From Balneolales bacterium (GTDB lineage Bacteria > Bacteroidota > Rhodothermia > Balneolales > Balneolaceae): 6,478 nt of DNA. The stretch is from the NCBI GenBank assembly GCA_022360375.1, contig JAKSCW010000586.1, forward strand, positions 1 through 6,478. Reading direction: 5' to 3'. The notes under the pieces were generated by a model. The model had not been told where the DNA came from. It did not search any database and saw nothing but the letters and a program-made list of their open reading frames with translations. Shown in pieces: positions 1 to 6,478 of the stretch (its first letter is position 1; the number at the start of each line of letters is the position of its first letter). The translations under genes were made by a program, and so were the position numbers.

Positions 1-107
1 AATTCTTTTTCTTCTTCTTCACTCATTAAAGGGATGGCTTGCTCAAAATCGTCAAACAAGTCATCGTCTTGTTCAAAACTGCCGTCTAAAGAAAATCTTG
101 CTCTCAT
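1..107 (-). CDS. lon: Probable ATP-dependent Lon protease, N-terminal fragment
   Basis: Only the first 35 codons are inside the window; the gene runs off the left edge. The peptide begins MRARFSLDGSFEQDDD, is very acidic, and continues with AIPLMSEEEEKE. In Bacteroidota-type Lon proteases a variable acidic leader is followed by an I-P-L-(M/L)-(S/T)-x-E-(D/E)-E segment just before the LON substrate-binding domain, and this is the main reason for the call. Lon is a cytoplasmic AAA+ serine protease that degrades misfolded and regulatory proteins, but none of its ATPase or Ser-Lys protease motifs can be seen here. The ATG at 107 is the only ATG before an in-frame upstream stop, and there is only a weak AGG upstream of it. 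The 116-nt gap from the preceding gene suggests its own promoter. Another acidic-leader protein cannot be excluded, so the identity is moderate; that this is a real coding start is more likely. Confidence 0.5.
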   Translation of the reverse strand, partial: MRARFSLDGSFEQDDDLFDDFEQAIPLMSEEEEKE

Positions 108-143
108 TAATGCTTTTAAACCTATTTTTTAATTTCTGTATAA

Positions 144-162
144 TTGGCAAATACAAAGCCAA
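144..162. repeat. Small inverted repeat, TTGGC-N9-GCCAA
   Basis: There are perfect 5-bp arms at 144-148 and 158-162, separated by a 9-nt AT-rich spacer. The repeat overlaps the candidate promoter elements of the downstream gene, so it could be an operator. The arm spacing equals that of the CIRCE heat-shock operator (9-bp arms, N9), but the arm sequence is different and much shorter, so it is not a CIRCE element. A 5-bp palindrome can easily arise by chance. Confidence 0.25.
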
Positions 163-189
163 CGATTGTATAGCGATCAAAGAGTCACG

Positions 190-211
190 TACCCTGTCAT
201 AATGCAGGGCA
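190..211 (-). terminator. Weak candidate terminator hairpin after the barrel-protein gene
   Basis: Read on the minus strand, TGCCCTG (211-205) pairs with CAGGGTA (196-190) across an 8-nt loop, giving a 7-bp stem with one G-U pair. It starts 13 nt after the stop codon of the outer-membrane gene, which is a typical place for a terminator. The sequence after the stem has no real T tract (only a CTCTTT a few bases on), so an intrinsic terminator is only a possibility. Confidence 0.25.
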
Positions 212-223
212 TTCTGGCAGTCC

Positions 224-1735
224 TTAAAAATGAAACTGTAGAGTCGCTACTGTAGCTCCGGAAAGCGTGGGATTCTCTGTGAAGGTGCGGGAAAGGAATT
301 GAGTGGCCACAGAAAGGTCCCAGTATTTTGTTTCTAAGGCAGTTCCGAAACTAAAAAAGCTAGGTAGTTCAGTTGCTAATTGGGTACCAGCCCTAATCGG
401 GAGGAATCTGAAAGGTCTTAGTTCAATCCCGGCTGATGCAACGAGTTTAGTGGAATTAAAAGCATTGTTTGACAGGCCAATGCTCAGATCTCCAAGTAGT
501 TTTATTCGGTTTAATTCAAAAAGTATGCCTGCATGCATGGCAGTGGGGAGTAGTACATTTTCTCTACCCACTTCTGCGGGGTTTGCCAAAATAGGATTTG
601 ATTGCCCATACTGATCAACAAAACCCAGGAATTGACCGGGTGCTCCAACAAATGCTTCCGAACTTAATAAACCGGGAAGGGATGCAACAATTGTAGAATC
701 TGTATTCATGTTACTTGAAACCACATCTTCGGAATAAGACACAAAGCCAATATCGGTTATCGAAAAGCTTATCCGTAGTGATTTTTGGGTTCGCTGTTCC
801 GTTTCCGAAAGGGTGGAAAGGTCACTTCCTAATGTAATTAAATAGGTAAACCCAATATCCAAACCGGCTCCGATACCCTGAATGTCAAAAATATCGTCGG
901 TTATATTTGTGGTTAATGCCTGTTCAGCAGGTGTTCCATTCAGGTAGTCGAGAGTAGCATTCCCGAAGTTACCAGAGGCAGCATATTCTAATTCCTGGAT
1001 TTGTGTATAACTGCCGTCTCCACGATCCACGTATCTGTTTTTCCATCTCGCATTTTGATAAGCACCTCCCAGTACCAATTTTGGAGCAACCCCTATAACG
1101 AATTCATCCAATCTCGGGGTCATATCAGTGAAAAATTGAAACGATTCAGAATAGCCCAGGGAGGCTTCATACAAGGATTGGTAGCGATGAATCAGCGTTC
1201 GGTCAAGGATTTGTTCATTATTTTTCTCCTGGGTTTCAAGAGAATACCAACCTCTTCCAACTTCAAAACTTGAAGATATCCGGTTCCGAACGGCAAAAGA
1301 TAATGCTCGTTTATCATTTCTTACTTTCAAACCAAGAAGGGTAATATCCAATCGTGTTTGGTGTAAAGAAGTACTTCTGTTCCTCCTGTAATTGTCTTCT
1401 ACGATTGAATTTCTCTCCGGAACAGAAATAGTATATGCACCCGGGTTAAACGCAGAGATATAGTCCCGGATATTATTACCCTGTTCATTCAGGTCAGAAA
1501 AATTCTGTACCCCATTGAAAAAAGTACCGGTGATAAGAAAACCAATATCAATATTCCGGGTGCGATCAGAAATGAACAGATTTGCAGGATTATAAAAGTT
1601 GGCGGTATAATCGGTAATGTATGTGCTCCCACCACCACCTAAAGCTACGTTCTGAGGTGTTAATACGGGCTGCGCAAAAGCTGCTAACCAGAAACACAGC
1701 GCCATCACTAGTAAAAGTGATGCTTTCCGTACCAT
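224..1735 (-). CDS. Predicted outer-membrane beta-barrel protein, DUF5723-like
   Basis: This 503-residue protein starts with a clear Sec signal peptide: positive MVRK, a hydrophobic stretch to about residue 20, and a likely signal peptidase I site AFA|QP after residue 21. The mature N-terminus has a glycine run (33-36) and then TANFYNPANLF (44-54). An NPAN/NPAA motif close to the signal peptide is typical of FCB-group outer-membrane barrels such as DUF5723, PorV-like and FadL-like proteins. The rest alternates polar and hydrophobic residues in short strands with many Tyr, Phe, Asn and Arg, and the chain ends in ATLQFHF with a terminal Phe, as expected for a BAM-recognised C-terminal strand. 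It has no TonB-dependent receptor plug or OmpA domain that I can see. It is the last gene of the valS-helicase group, starting 14 nt after the helicase stop with a good Shine-Dalgarno. Membrane location is fairly secure; the family is inferred by resemblance and the function (transport, secretion or structural) is unknown. Confidence 0.88.
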   Translation of the reverse strand: MVRKASLLLVMALCFWLAAFAQPVLTPQNVALGGGGSTYITDYTANFYNPANLFISDRTRNIDIGFLITGTFFNGVQNFSDLNEQGNNIRDYISAFNPGAYTISVPERNSIVEDNYRRNRSTSLHQTRLDITLLGLKVRNDKRALSFAVRNRISSSFEVGRGWYSLETQEKNNEQILDRTLIHRYQSLYEASLGYSESFQFFTDMTPRLDEFVIGVAPKLVLGGAYQNARWKNRYVDRGDGSYTQIQELEYAASGNFGNATLDYLNGTPAEQALTTNITDDIFDIQGIGAGLDIGFTYLITLGSDLSTLSETEQRTQKSLRISFSITDIGFVSYSEDVVSSNMNTDSTIVASLPGLLSSEAFVGAPGQFLGFVDQYGQSNPILANPAEVGRENVLLPTAMHAGILFELNRIKLLGDLSIGLSNNAFNSTKLVASAGIELRPFRFLPIRAGTQLATELPSFFSFGTALETKYWDLSVATQFLSRTFTENPTLSGATVATLQFHF

Positions 1736-1744
1736 AATAATCCG

Positions 1745-1750
1745 TCCTTC
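1745..1750 (-). promoter_or_regulatory. Shine-Dalgarno of the outer-membrane gene, touching the helicase stop codon
   Basis: Minus-strand GAAGGA (1750-1745), followed by CGG, lies 9 nt before the ATG at 1735. Its first G is the last base of the helicase TAG stop (1752-1750). This fixes the start of the barrel gene ahead of the signal peptide and suggests that ribosomes finishing the helicase can restart on the barrel gene. Confidence 0.7.
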
Positions 1751-4047
1751 TATTCGATGATTTGAAGAGGGGCCGCCCTCAACATTAATTTCTTTTGTCC
1801 TCGGTTTTTGAAAAATACGACAACTTTCGCATCCATTCCTAATCCTGAGCGACTTATGATTTTTCCGGGACCGAATTTTGTGTGTTGAACCAGTGCCCCC
1901 ACTTGAAAGGGATCGTTATTTGAATCGTATTCGTAATGAATTGTTCCCGCCGACGAACCTGATCTTTTACTTGTTTTTGGAGCTTCCCAATCGTATTCAA
2001 CATAGGTGGTGTGTTGATCCGGTTTTGCTTCCTCCTTCTTAGTACTAAACCGGTCTCTTTTCTGGGTGATGGTTGCCCCGGTTTCTGTACGTACTACCCC
2101 CGCATCTACTTCATCTAAAAATCTTGAGCGCAGTTGTTGTTGTTCTTCACCAAATTTGAAGCGTGTCCGGCAGTAACTGAAATACAATCGTTGTTCTGCC
2201 CGTGTAATAGCTACGTAAAATAATCGTCGTTCTTCTTCAATATCTGCATCAAAGCCATCTCTGGCTCCAACCGGGAACAGGTTTTCTTCTAAACCAACCA
2301 CAAACACCACTGGAAATTCCAATCCTTTAGAACCGTGTACCGTCATTAATGTAATGGCAGGTTTATTCTCATCGACTTTATCCCCATCAGTAATCAAACT
2401 AATTTCCTGCAGGAAAGCACTTAACGAGGCATTAGGGCTTCCTTTTTCGTAGTAAGAAATGGCATTCTGGAATTCAAGAATATTCTCTCGCCTCATCATG
2501 GAATCGTGAGAATTTTCTTCTACCAACGCCTTCATGTATCCAGACTGTTCAAGTACACTTCGGGTCACATCAGTAATAGAGCGGCCGTTTTCCAGATCCT
2601 GGCTAAGGCCATTCATCATATTCACAAACTCGCGAATACGGACTTTTGCAGGTTTATATACATTGGTTTCTTCAATTCGATCCAGCAGTTCCCAAATGGT
2701 GGTGCGCTGTTGCCTCGCCTGCGTTCGTAAATCATTAATGGACTTGGTTCCAATTCCACGCGATGGTTCATTAATAATCCGAACCAGGTTTGTTTCATCT
2801 TTTTTGTTCACTAACAAAGTGAGATAGGCCAGCACATCTTTAATTTCCTTGCGTTGATAGAAGGAGAGGCCCCCAATAAGTTGATAGGCAAGGTCATGGC
2901 GTCGCAATGCCTCTTCAAAAACACGCGATTGGTAGTTGGTTCTATACAGAATGGCCATATCGTTGTTCTGATAGCCGTGCCTCATTTTTAAGTCCTGGAT
3001 ATGCTGGGCTACCCGGTTTGCTTCATCGCGTTCGTCGTAATTCTGAAGAAGAATTACAGGTTCTCCATATTCCTTTTGCGTCCAAAGTGTTTTATCCAGC
3101 TGGTTTTTATTCTTTTTAATCACGGAATCGGCACATTGCAGGATAGAGCGGGTTGAGCGGTAGTTTTGCTCAAGCGGGATTTGTTGTGCGTTTTCGTAAT
3201 CCTCCTTGAAATTCAGAATATTTGAAATATCCGCCCCCCGAAAGGAATAGATGCTTTGGGCGTCATCGCCAACCACGCAGATGTTTTTGTACTTGGCAGC
3301 AAGCATCCTGGTTACGGTATACTGGGCATGGTTCGTGTCCTGGTACTCATCAATCAAAATGTACTTGAATCGATCCTGGTATTTTTCCAACACCTCAGGA
3401 TGTTCCTCAAATAATTGAATCGGTTTCACCAACAAATCGTCAAAGTCCATGGCGTTGCTATCTGCCAGCCGAACATTATAAATAGCGTATACGCGCGCAG
3501 TGATATCATCCAGTGTTGAACTTACAAAGCGTTCCTGGTATACATCAGCATTAATCAGCTGGTTTTTTGCATCGCTGATTTTATTTCGGATGGTTTTCGG
3601 TTTGATTTCTTTAGGGTCGAAATTCAGTTCCTGAAGAATTTGTTTAATTACCGTTTCAGAATCGCTGGTATCATATATGGTAAAGTCTTTTCCGAAACCG
3701 ATTTTTTCTGCTTCAAACCGAAGAATTTTTGAGAAGATAGAGTGGAAGGTTCCCATCCAAAGTTTATTGGCTTTGTCTCCAATCAGTGCGCTAATGCGCT
3801 CCTTCATTTCTCTTGCTGCCTTGTTTGTAAAGGTTAAGGCCAGAATTTCGTGGGGAGCAGCTTTGAATTGCTGAAGCAGGTATGCAATCCGGTAGGTAAG
3901 TACCCGTGTTTTTCCGGAACCTGCTCCCGCAACAATTAAAAGAGGCCCACTGGTTGTGGTCACTGCTTTATATTGTTGTTCGTTCAAACCTTTCAGGAAA
4001 TCCGGAGATTGCTGAGGTTCTTCAGGTTGAAGAGAAAAGGTTTTCAT
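1750..4047 (-). CDS. uvrD: ATP-dependent 3'-5' DNA helicase, UvrD/PcrA family
   Basis: This complete 765-residue superfamily 1A helicase is close to the usual 720-780 length. It translocates on single-stranded DNA using ATP and unwinds duplexes in nucleotide excision repair, replication restart and removal of recombinase filaments. All core motifs are present in order: Q motif LNEQQYKAV (21-29), Walker A AGAGSGKTR (40-48), motif Ia LTFTNKAA (71-78), GTFHS (99-103), Walker B DEYQDT (233-238), motif III VVGDDAQSIYSFRGAD (258-273), motif IV LEQNYRST (292-299), motif V TVHGSKGLEF (569-578), and motif VI around EEERRLFYVAITRAEQRL (604-621). A low-complexity linker (about 650-715) leads to a C-terminal Tudor-like module (about 717-764, GALVQHTKFGPGKI), which in PcrA/UvrD proteins contacts RNA polymerase. 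There is no RecB-type nuclease domain. The start lies 3 nt after the valS stop (TAA-TCT-ATG) with no strong Shine-Dalgarno, so translation is probably coupled to valS. The family is certain; UvrD versus PcrA is only a naming choice. Confidence 0.97.
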   Translation of the reverse strand: MKTFSLQPEEPQQSPDFLKGLNEQQYKAVTTTSGPLLIVAGAGSGKTRVLTYRIAYLLQQFKAAPHEILALTFTNKAAREMKERISALIGDKANKLWMGTFHSIFSKILRFEAEKIGFGKDFTIYDTSDSETVIKQILQELNFDPKEIKPKTIRNKISDAKNQLINADVYQERFVSSTLDDITARVYAIYNVRLADSNAMDFDDLLVKPIQLFEEHPEVLEKYQDRFKYILIDEYQDTNHAQYTVTRMLAAKYKNICVVGDDAQSIYSFRGADISNILNFKEDYENAQQIPLEQNYRSTRSILQCADSVIKKNKNQLDKTLWTQKEYGEPVILLQNYDERDEANRVAQHIQDLKMRHGYQNNDMAILYRTNYQSRVFEEALRRHDLAYQLIGGLSFYQRKEIKDVLAYLTLLVNKKDETNLVRIINEPSRGIGTKSINDLRTQARQQRTTIWELLDRIEETNVYKPAKVRIREFVNMMNGLSQDLENGRSITDVTRSVLEQSGYMKALVEENSHDSMMRRENILEFQNAISYYEKGSPNASLSAFLQEISLITDGDKVDENKPAITLMTVHGSKGLEFPVVFVVGLEENLFPVGARDGFDADIEEERRLFYVAITRAEQRLYFSYCRTRFKFGEEQQQLRSRFLDEVDAGVVRTETGATITQKRDRFSTKKEEAKPDQHTTYVEYDWEAPKTSKRSGSSAGTIHYEYDSNNDPFQVGALVQHTKFGPGKIISRSGLGMDAKVVVFFKNRGQKKLMLRAAPLQIIE

Positions 4048-4050
4048 AGA

Positions 4051-6478
4051 TTATTCGAAGTCTTTCAACTGCTCCTGGAGTTTAGCCAGATTTGCTTCTC
4101 CATCGCGTTTTTTATTTCGCTCGTTCTGTACTACTGCTTCCGGGGCATTATCTACGAAATTGGAATTACCCAACTTTCCATTTACCCCTTTCAGCCAGCC
4201 TTCAATTCGGGTGATTTCTTTTTCAATTCGGTCTTTCTCTTTGTCCACATCAATTAATCCGGCAAGGGGAATATGCAATTCGTTTCCGTCAATCAATGCG
4301 GATGAAGATGCCTTGGGTTTTTTGATTGAAGTTCCTATCTCAATGGATTTGAACTCCTGAAGTTGATTCAAAATCCAAATATTTTCGTTAAATAATGAAG
4401 CCGTTTCTTTATGGGTTGTTTTAATAAGCACCTCAAGTTCCGTTTTAGGAGATAGTTCCATTTCTGCACGGATATTCCGAATGGCAGAAACGGTAGATTG
4501 AAACAGCTTAAACCCATCCAAATCGTCCGTAGTATAGAGCTCCGCATTGTATTTCGGCCAGTTGCTGATACACAAAGCTTCGTCACGGGATCGATCCTGG
4601 ATGTATTGCCAGATTTCTTCACTTATAAATGGCATGAATGGATGGAGTAGTTTCATCAATACTTCAAAGAAGCCAAGTGCCACATTCATTTTCGCGGGAT
4701 CAAAAGGATCACCATAATTTTGTGGTTTTACCAATTCGATATACCAATCACAGAAGTCATCCCAAATCAATGAATAAACTTTTTTAAGGGCGTCATTGAG
4801 CTTGAAGTTCCTGAAATCTTCATCAACACCAGCTATAGTTTGTTGAATACGAGCCATCATCCATCGATCAACCAGGTTCTCCTGGTCGAATTCCAGTGTT
4901 GGATTATATTCAACTCCTTCCTGCATGTTCATGGTTAAGAAGCGAAATGCATTCCAAATCTTGTTTGAAAACTTTTTACCCTGGTCACAAATGGCCGGGT
5001 CGAAGGGGAGGTCGTTCCCCGCAGGGGTGGCGAACAGCATTCCCATGCGAACACCATCAGCACCATATTTTGTAATCAGGTCCAGCGGTTCAGGAGAATT
5101 CCCAAGACTTTTACTCATTTTCCGGCCAATCTTGTCGCGAACAATTCCGGTGTAATACACATTGTTGAATGGCTTATTGCCCACATACTCGTACCCGGAG
5201 ATAATCATTCGCGCCACCCAGAAAAACATAATTTCCGGTGCAGTAACCAAGGTACTGTTCCCGATTTGGTTCTCAGAATAGGTATCACCCTCGTTCGCGC
5301 GTTGGAAGAAATATTCTAATTCTTCATTTGGGGTGCGATCTTGGTACTCTCGTATAAATGCAGGATCAAACAGAGAAATAGGCCATAACCATGAGCTGAA
5401 CCAGGTGTCCAAAACATCTTCGTCCTGCTTTAATTCATCCACGGAAAGCGTTGGATTGCCGGATTTCTCCCGGGCCAATTCTAAGGCCTCATCCAGGGTT
5501 TTGGCAACTACATATTCGTGTTCCTCTTCACCAAAATAGAATGCGGGGATTTGATGCCCCCACCACAACTGGCGACTCACACACCAATCTTTAACATTCT
5601 CCATCCAGTGGCGGTAGGTATTTTTGAATTTTTTGGGAAAGAACTCCACGTTGTCGTCCATCACATTTTCCAATGCGGGTTGGGCAATTTCTTTCATTGC
5701 CAACCACCATTGAAGTGAAAGGCGAGGTTCAATTACCACATCGGTTCTCTCTGAGTAACCTACTTTGTTTTTGTAATCCTCAACTTCAGCCAGGTTTCCG
5801 GCCGCTTCCAAATCTTTAACTATTTGCTTTCGAACGGCAAACCGGTCCTGGCCAATATACAATTCACCTTCTTCAGAAACAGTGCCATCCAGGTTCATCA
5901 TGTTAATGGTTGGCAGGTTATGCTTTTCGCCCAATTCGTAGTCATTCACATCATGAGCAGGGGTTACCTTCAGGCATCCTGTTCCGAATTCCATATCTAC
6001 ATACTCATCCAGGATAATGGGTATTTCGCGTTTTACCAGTGGCACAATAGCTTTCTTTCCATGAAGGTGAGTGTAACGCTCATCGTTTGGATTAATACAT
6101 ACTGCTGTATCTCCCAGAATGGTTTCGGGCCGGGTAGTAGCTATTGTTACATATTCTTCGGAACCTGCAACCTGGTAGCGAATGTAATACAACTTTGAGT
6201 TTACTTCCTTGTAAATAACTTCTTCATCACTTAAGGCTGTTTTGGCCGTAGGATCCCAGTTAATCATCCGGGCGCTTCGGTAGATTTTACCTTTTCGGTA
6301 CAGATCAATGAAAGCATCAATTACACTTTCAGCATAGTCTTGGTCTAAAGTGAAAGCGGTGCGTTCCCAATCGCAGCTGGCTCCAAGTTTTTTCAACTGT
6401 TCGAGGATGATGCCTCCGTGCTTGTGTGTCCACTCCCAGGCATGTTCTAAAAACTGGTCACGGGTTAAATCTTTTTTG
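4051..6478 (-). CDS. valS: Valyl-tRNA synthetase, 5' end missing
   Basis: This is a class I aminoacyl-tRNA synthetase that charges tRNA-Val in the cytoplasm and hydrolyses mischarged Thr-tRNA. It has 808 in-window codons; the frame is open to the right edge, so roughly the first 80-100 residues, with the HIGH motif, lie outside. The TTG at 6396 is an internal Leu codon (EQLKKLGASCDW), not a start. Numbering from the first full codon, the CP1 editing domain shows ATTRPET (113-119) and AHDVNDY (174-180), with the conserved HDxxDY acidic residues. WCVSRQLWWGH (298-308) and DTWFSSWLWP (357-366) follow, then KMSKS (453-457, at 5121-5107). The anticodon-binding domain includes DRWMMARI and DFCDWYIE. 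The last ~65 residues form the charged coiled-coil arm typical of ValRS. The zinc cysteines found before DTWFSS in some ValRS are absent, as in Bacteroidota forms. About 14 extra residues appear between YFF and TLVTAPEI (see findings). It heads the visible operon; its promoter is off-window. Confidence 0.98.
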   Translation of the reverse strand, partial: KKDLTRDQFLEHAWEWTHKHGGIILEQLKKLGASCDWERTAFTLDQDYAESVIDAFIDLYRKGKIYRSARMINWDPTAKTALSDEEVIYKEVNSKLYYIRYQVAGSEEYVTIATTRPETILGDTAVCINPNDERYTHLHGKKAIVPLVKREIPIILDEYVDMEFGTGCLKVTPAHDVNDYELGEKHNLPTINMMNLDGTVSEEGELYIGQDRFAVRKQIVKDLEAAGNLAEVEDYKNKVGYSERTDVVIEPRLSLQWWLAMKEIAQPALENVMDDNVEFFPKKFKNTYRHWMENVKDWCVSRQLWWGHQIPAFYFGEEEHEYVVAKTLDEALELAREKSGNPTLSVDELKQDEDVLDTWFSSWLWPISLFDPAFIREYQDRTPNEELEYFFQRANEGDTYSENQIGNSTLVTAPEIMFFWVARMIISGYEYVGNKPFNNVYYTGIVRDKIGRKMSKSLGNSPEPLDLITKYGADGVRMGMLFATPAGNDLPFDPAICDQGKKFSNKIWNAFRFLTMNMQEGVEYNPTLEFDQENLVDRWMMARIQQTIAGVDEDFRNFKLNDALKKVYSLIWDDFCDWYIELVKPQNYGDPFDPAKMNVALGFFEVLMKLLHPFMPFISEEIWQYIQDRSRDEALCISNWPKYNAELYTTDDLDGFKLFQSTVSAIRNIRAEMELSPKTELEVLIKTTHKETASLFNENIWILNQLQEFKSIEIGTSIKKPKASSSALIDGNELHIPLAGLIDVDKEKDRIEKEITRIEGWLKGVNGKLGNSNFVDNAPEAVVQNERNKKRDGEANLAKLQEQLKDFE

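Larger units (their letters stand above)
108..223 (-). promoter_or_regulatory. Intergenic region with candidate promoter for the downstream (probable lon) gene
   Basis: This 116-nt gap is AT-rich towards the start codon at 107. Read on the minus strand it holds TGTATTTG (155-148), one mismatch from the Bacteroidota -7 consensus TAnnTTTG, with a TTTG (181-178) 22 nt upstream, slightly further than the usual -33 spacing. A sigma70-like TATACA (142-137) lies nearby but has no well-spaced -35 box. The TGTATTTG element would put transcription start roughly 30-35 nt before the ATG. The elements are individually weak; the gap itself after a tightly packed gene group is the better argument that a promoter is present. 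Confidence 0.35.

Noticed and set aside
1..20. Repeated GAA/CTT-rich tract at the left edge as a possible microsatellite
   Set aside because: On the minus strand it is simply the run of Glu codons in the acidic leader of the probable Lon protein.
303..614. Open frame of 103 codons on the + strand inside the barrel gene
   Set aside because: It is antisense to a gene with a clear signal peptide and C-terminal strand, has no recognisable domain or ribosome binding site, and looks like a shadow. The same holds for the other + strand open frames across the window.
1694..1735. Lipoprotein signal around Cys14 of the barrel protein
   Set aside because: The residues before the cysteine (MAL) do not fit a lipobox, which needs Gly, Ala or Ser at -1, and the hydrophobic core continues past it to a good AFA|Q signal peptidase I site.
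4368..4622. Minus-strand open frame of 84 codons inside valS in another frame
   Set aside because: It overlaps the ValRS anticodon-binding and arm regions, which are continuous in the main frame; its Lys/Arg-rich product resembles no family, so it is a frame shadow.
6394..6396. TTG as the start codon of valS
   Set aside because: The reading frame continues upstream to the window edge with typical ValRS sequence (FLEHAWEW, HGGIILEQ), so this TTG encodes an internal leucine and the true start is outside.

Overview
The window looks like ordinary chromosomal core from a Bacteroidota/Balneolota-type (FCB group) bacterium. The pointers are the Bacteroidota-style wording of the valyl-tRNA synthetase (KMSKS followed by LGNSPEPLDLI, no zinc cysteines before the DTWFSS block), the helicase C-terminal module (QHTKFGPGKI then a VVFFKNRGQKKLMLR stretch), and an outer-membrane barrel with an N-terminal NPAN motif. 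Placing it in Balneolota rather than Bacteroidota proper is an inference from recalled family patterns, not a computed placement. Base composition is moderate and visually even, with no sign of recent transfer.

All four genes are on the minus strand, so they are read here from high to low coordinates. 6478-4051 is valS, missing its 5' end beyond the window. 4047-1750 is a complete UvrD/PcrA-family DNA helicase whose start lies 3 nt after the valS stop. 1735-224 is a 503-residue predicted outer-membrane beta-barrel protein whose Shine-Dalgarno sequence touches the helicase stop codon. 223-108 is a 116-nt intergenic gap with a weak hairpin and candidate promoter elements. 107-1 is the first 35 codons of another gene, probably the Lon protease, running off the left edge.

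The first three genes are packed with 3- and 14-nt gaps and are very likely one transcription unit: translation (tRNA-Val charging), DNA repair/replication (helicase) and envelope (barrel). Their products have no obvious shared pathway, so the grouping looks like a housekeeping operon rather than a functional module. The last gene probably starts a separate unit from the 116-nt gap.

I found no RNA genes, insertion sequences, CRISPR arrays, phage genes or defence systems. No undescribed system is evident. The points worth a second look are modest: a short apparent insertion in the ValRS catalytic domain, an inverted repeat in the gap before the probable lon gene, the little-characterised barrel protein, and a repeated YxEYD motif in the helicase linker.
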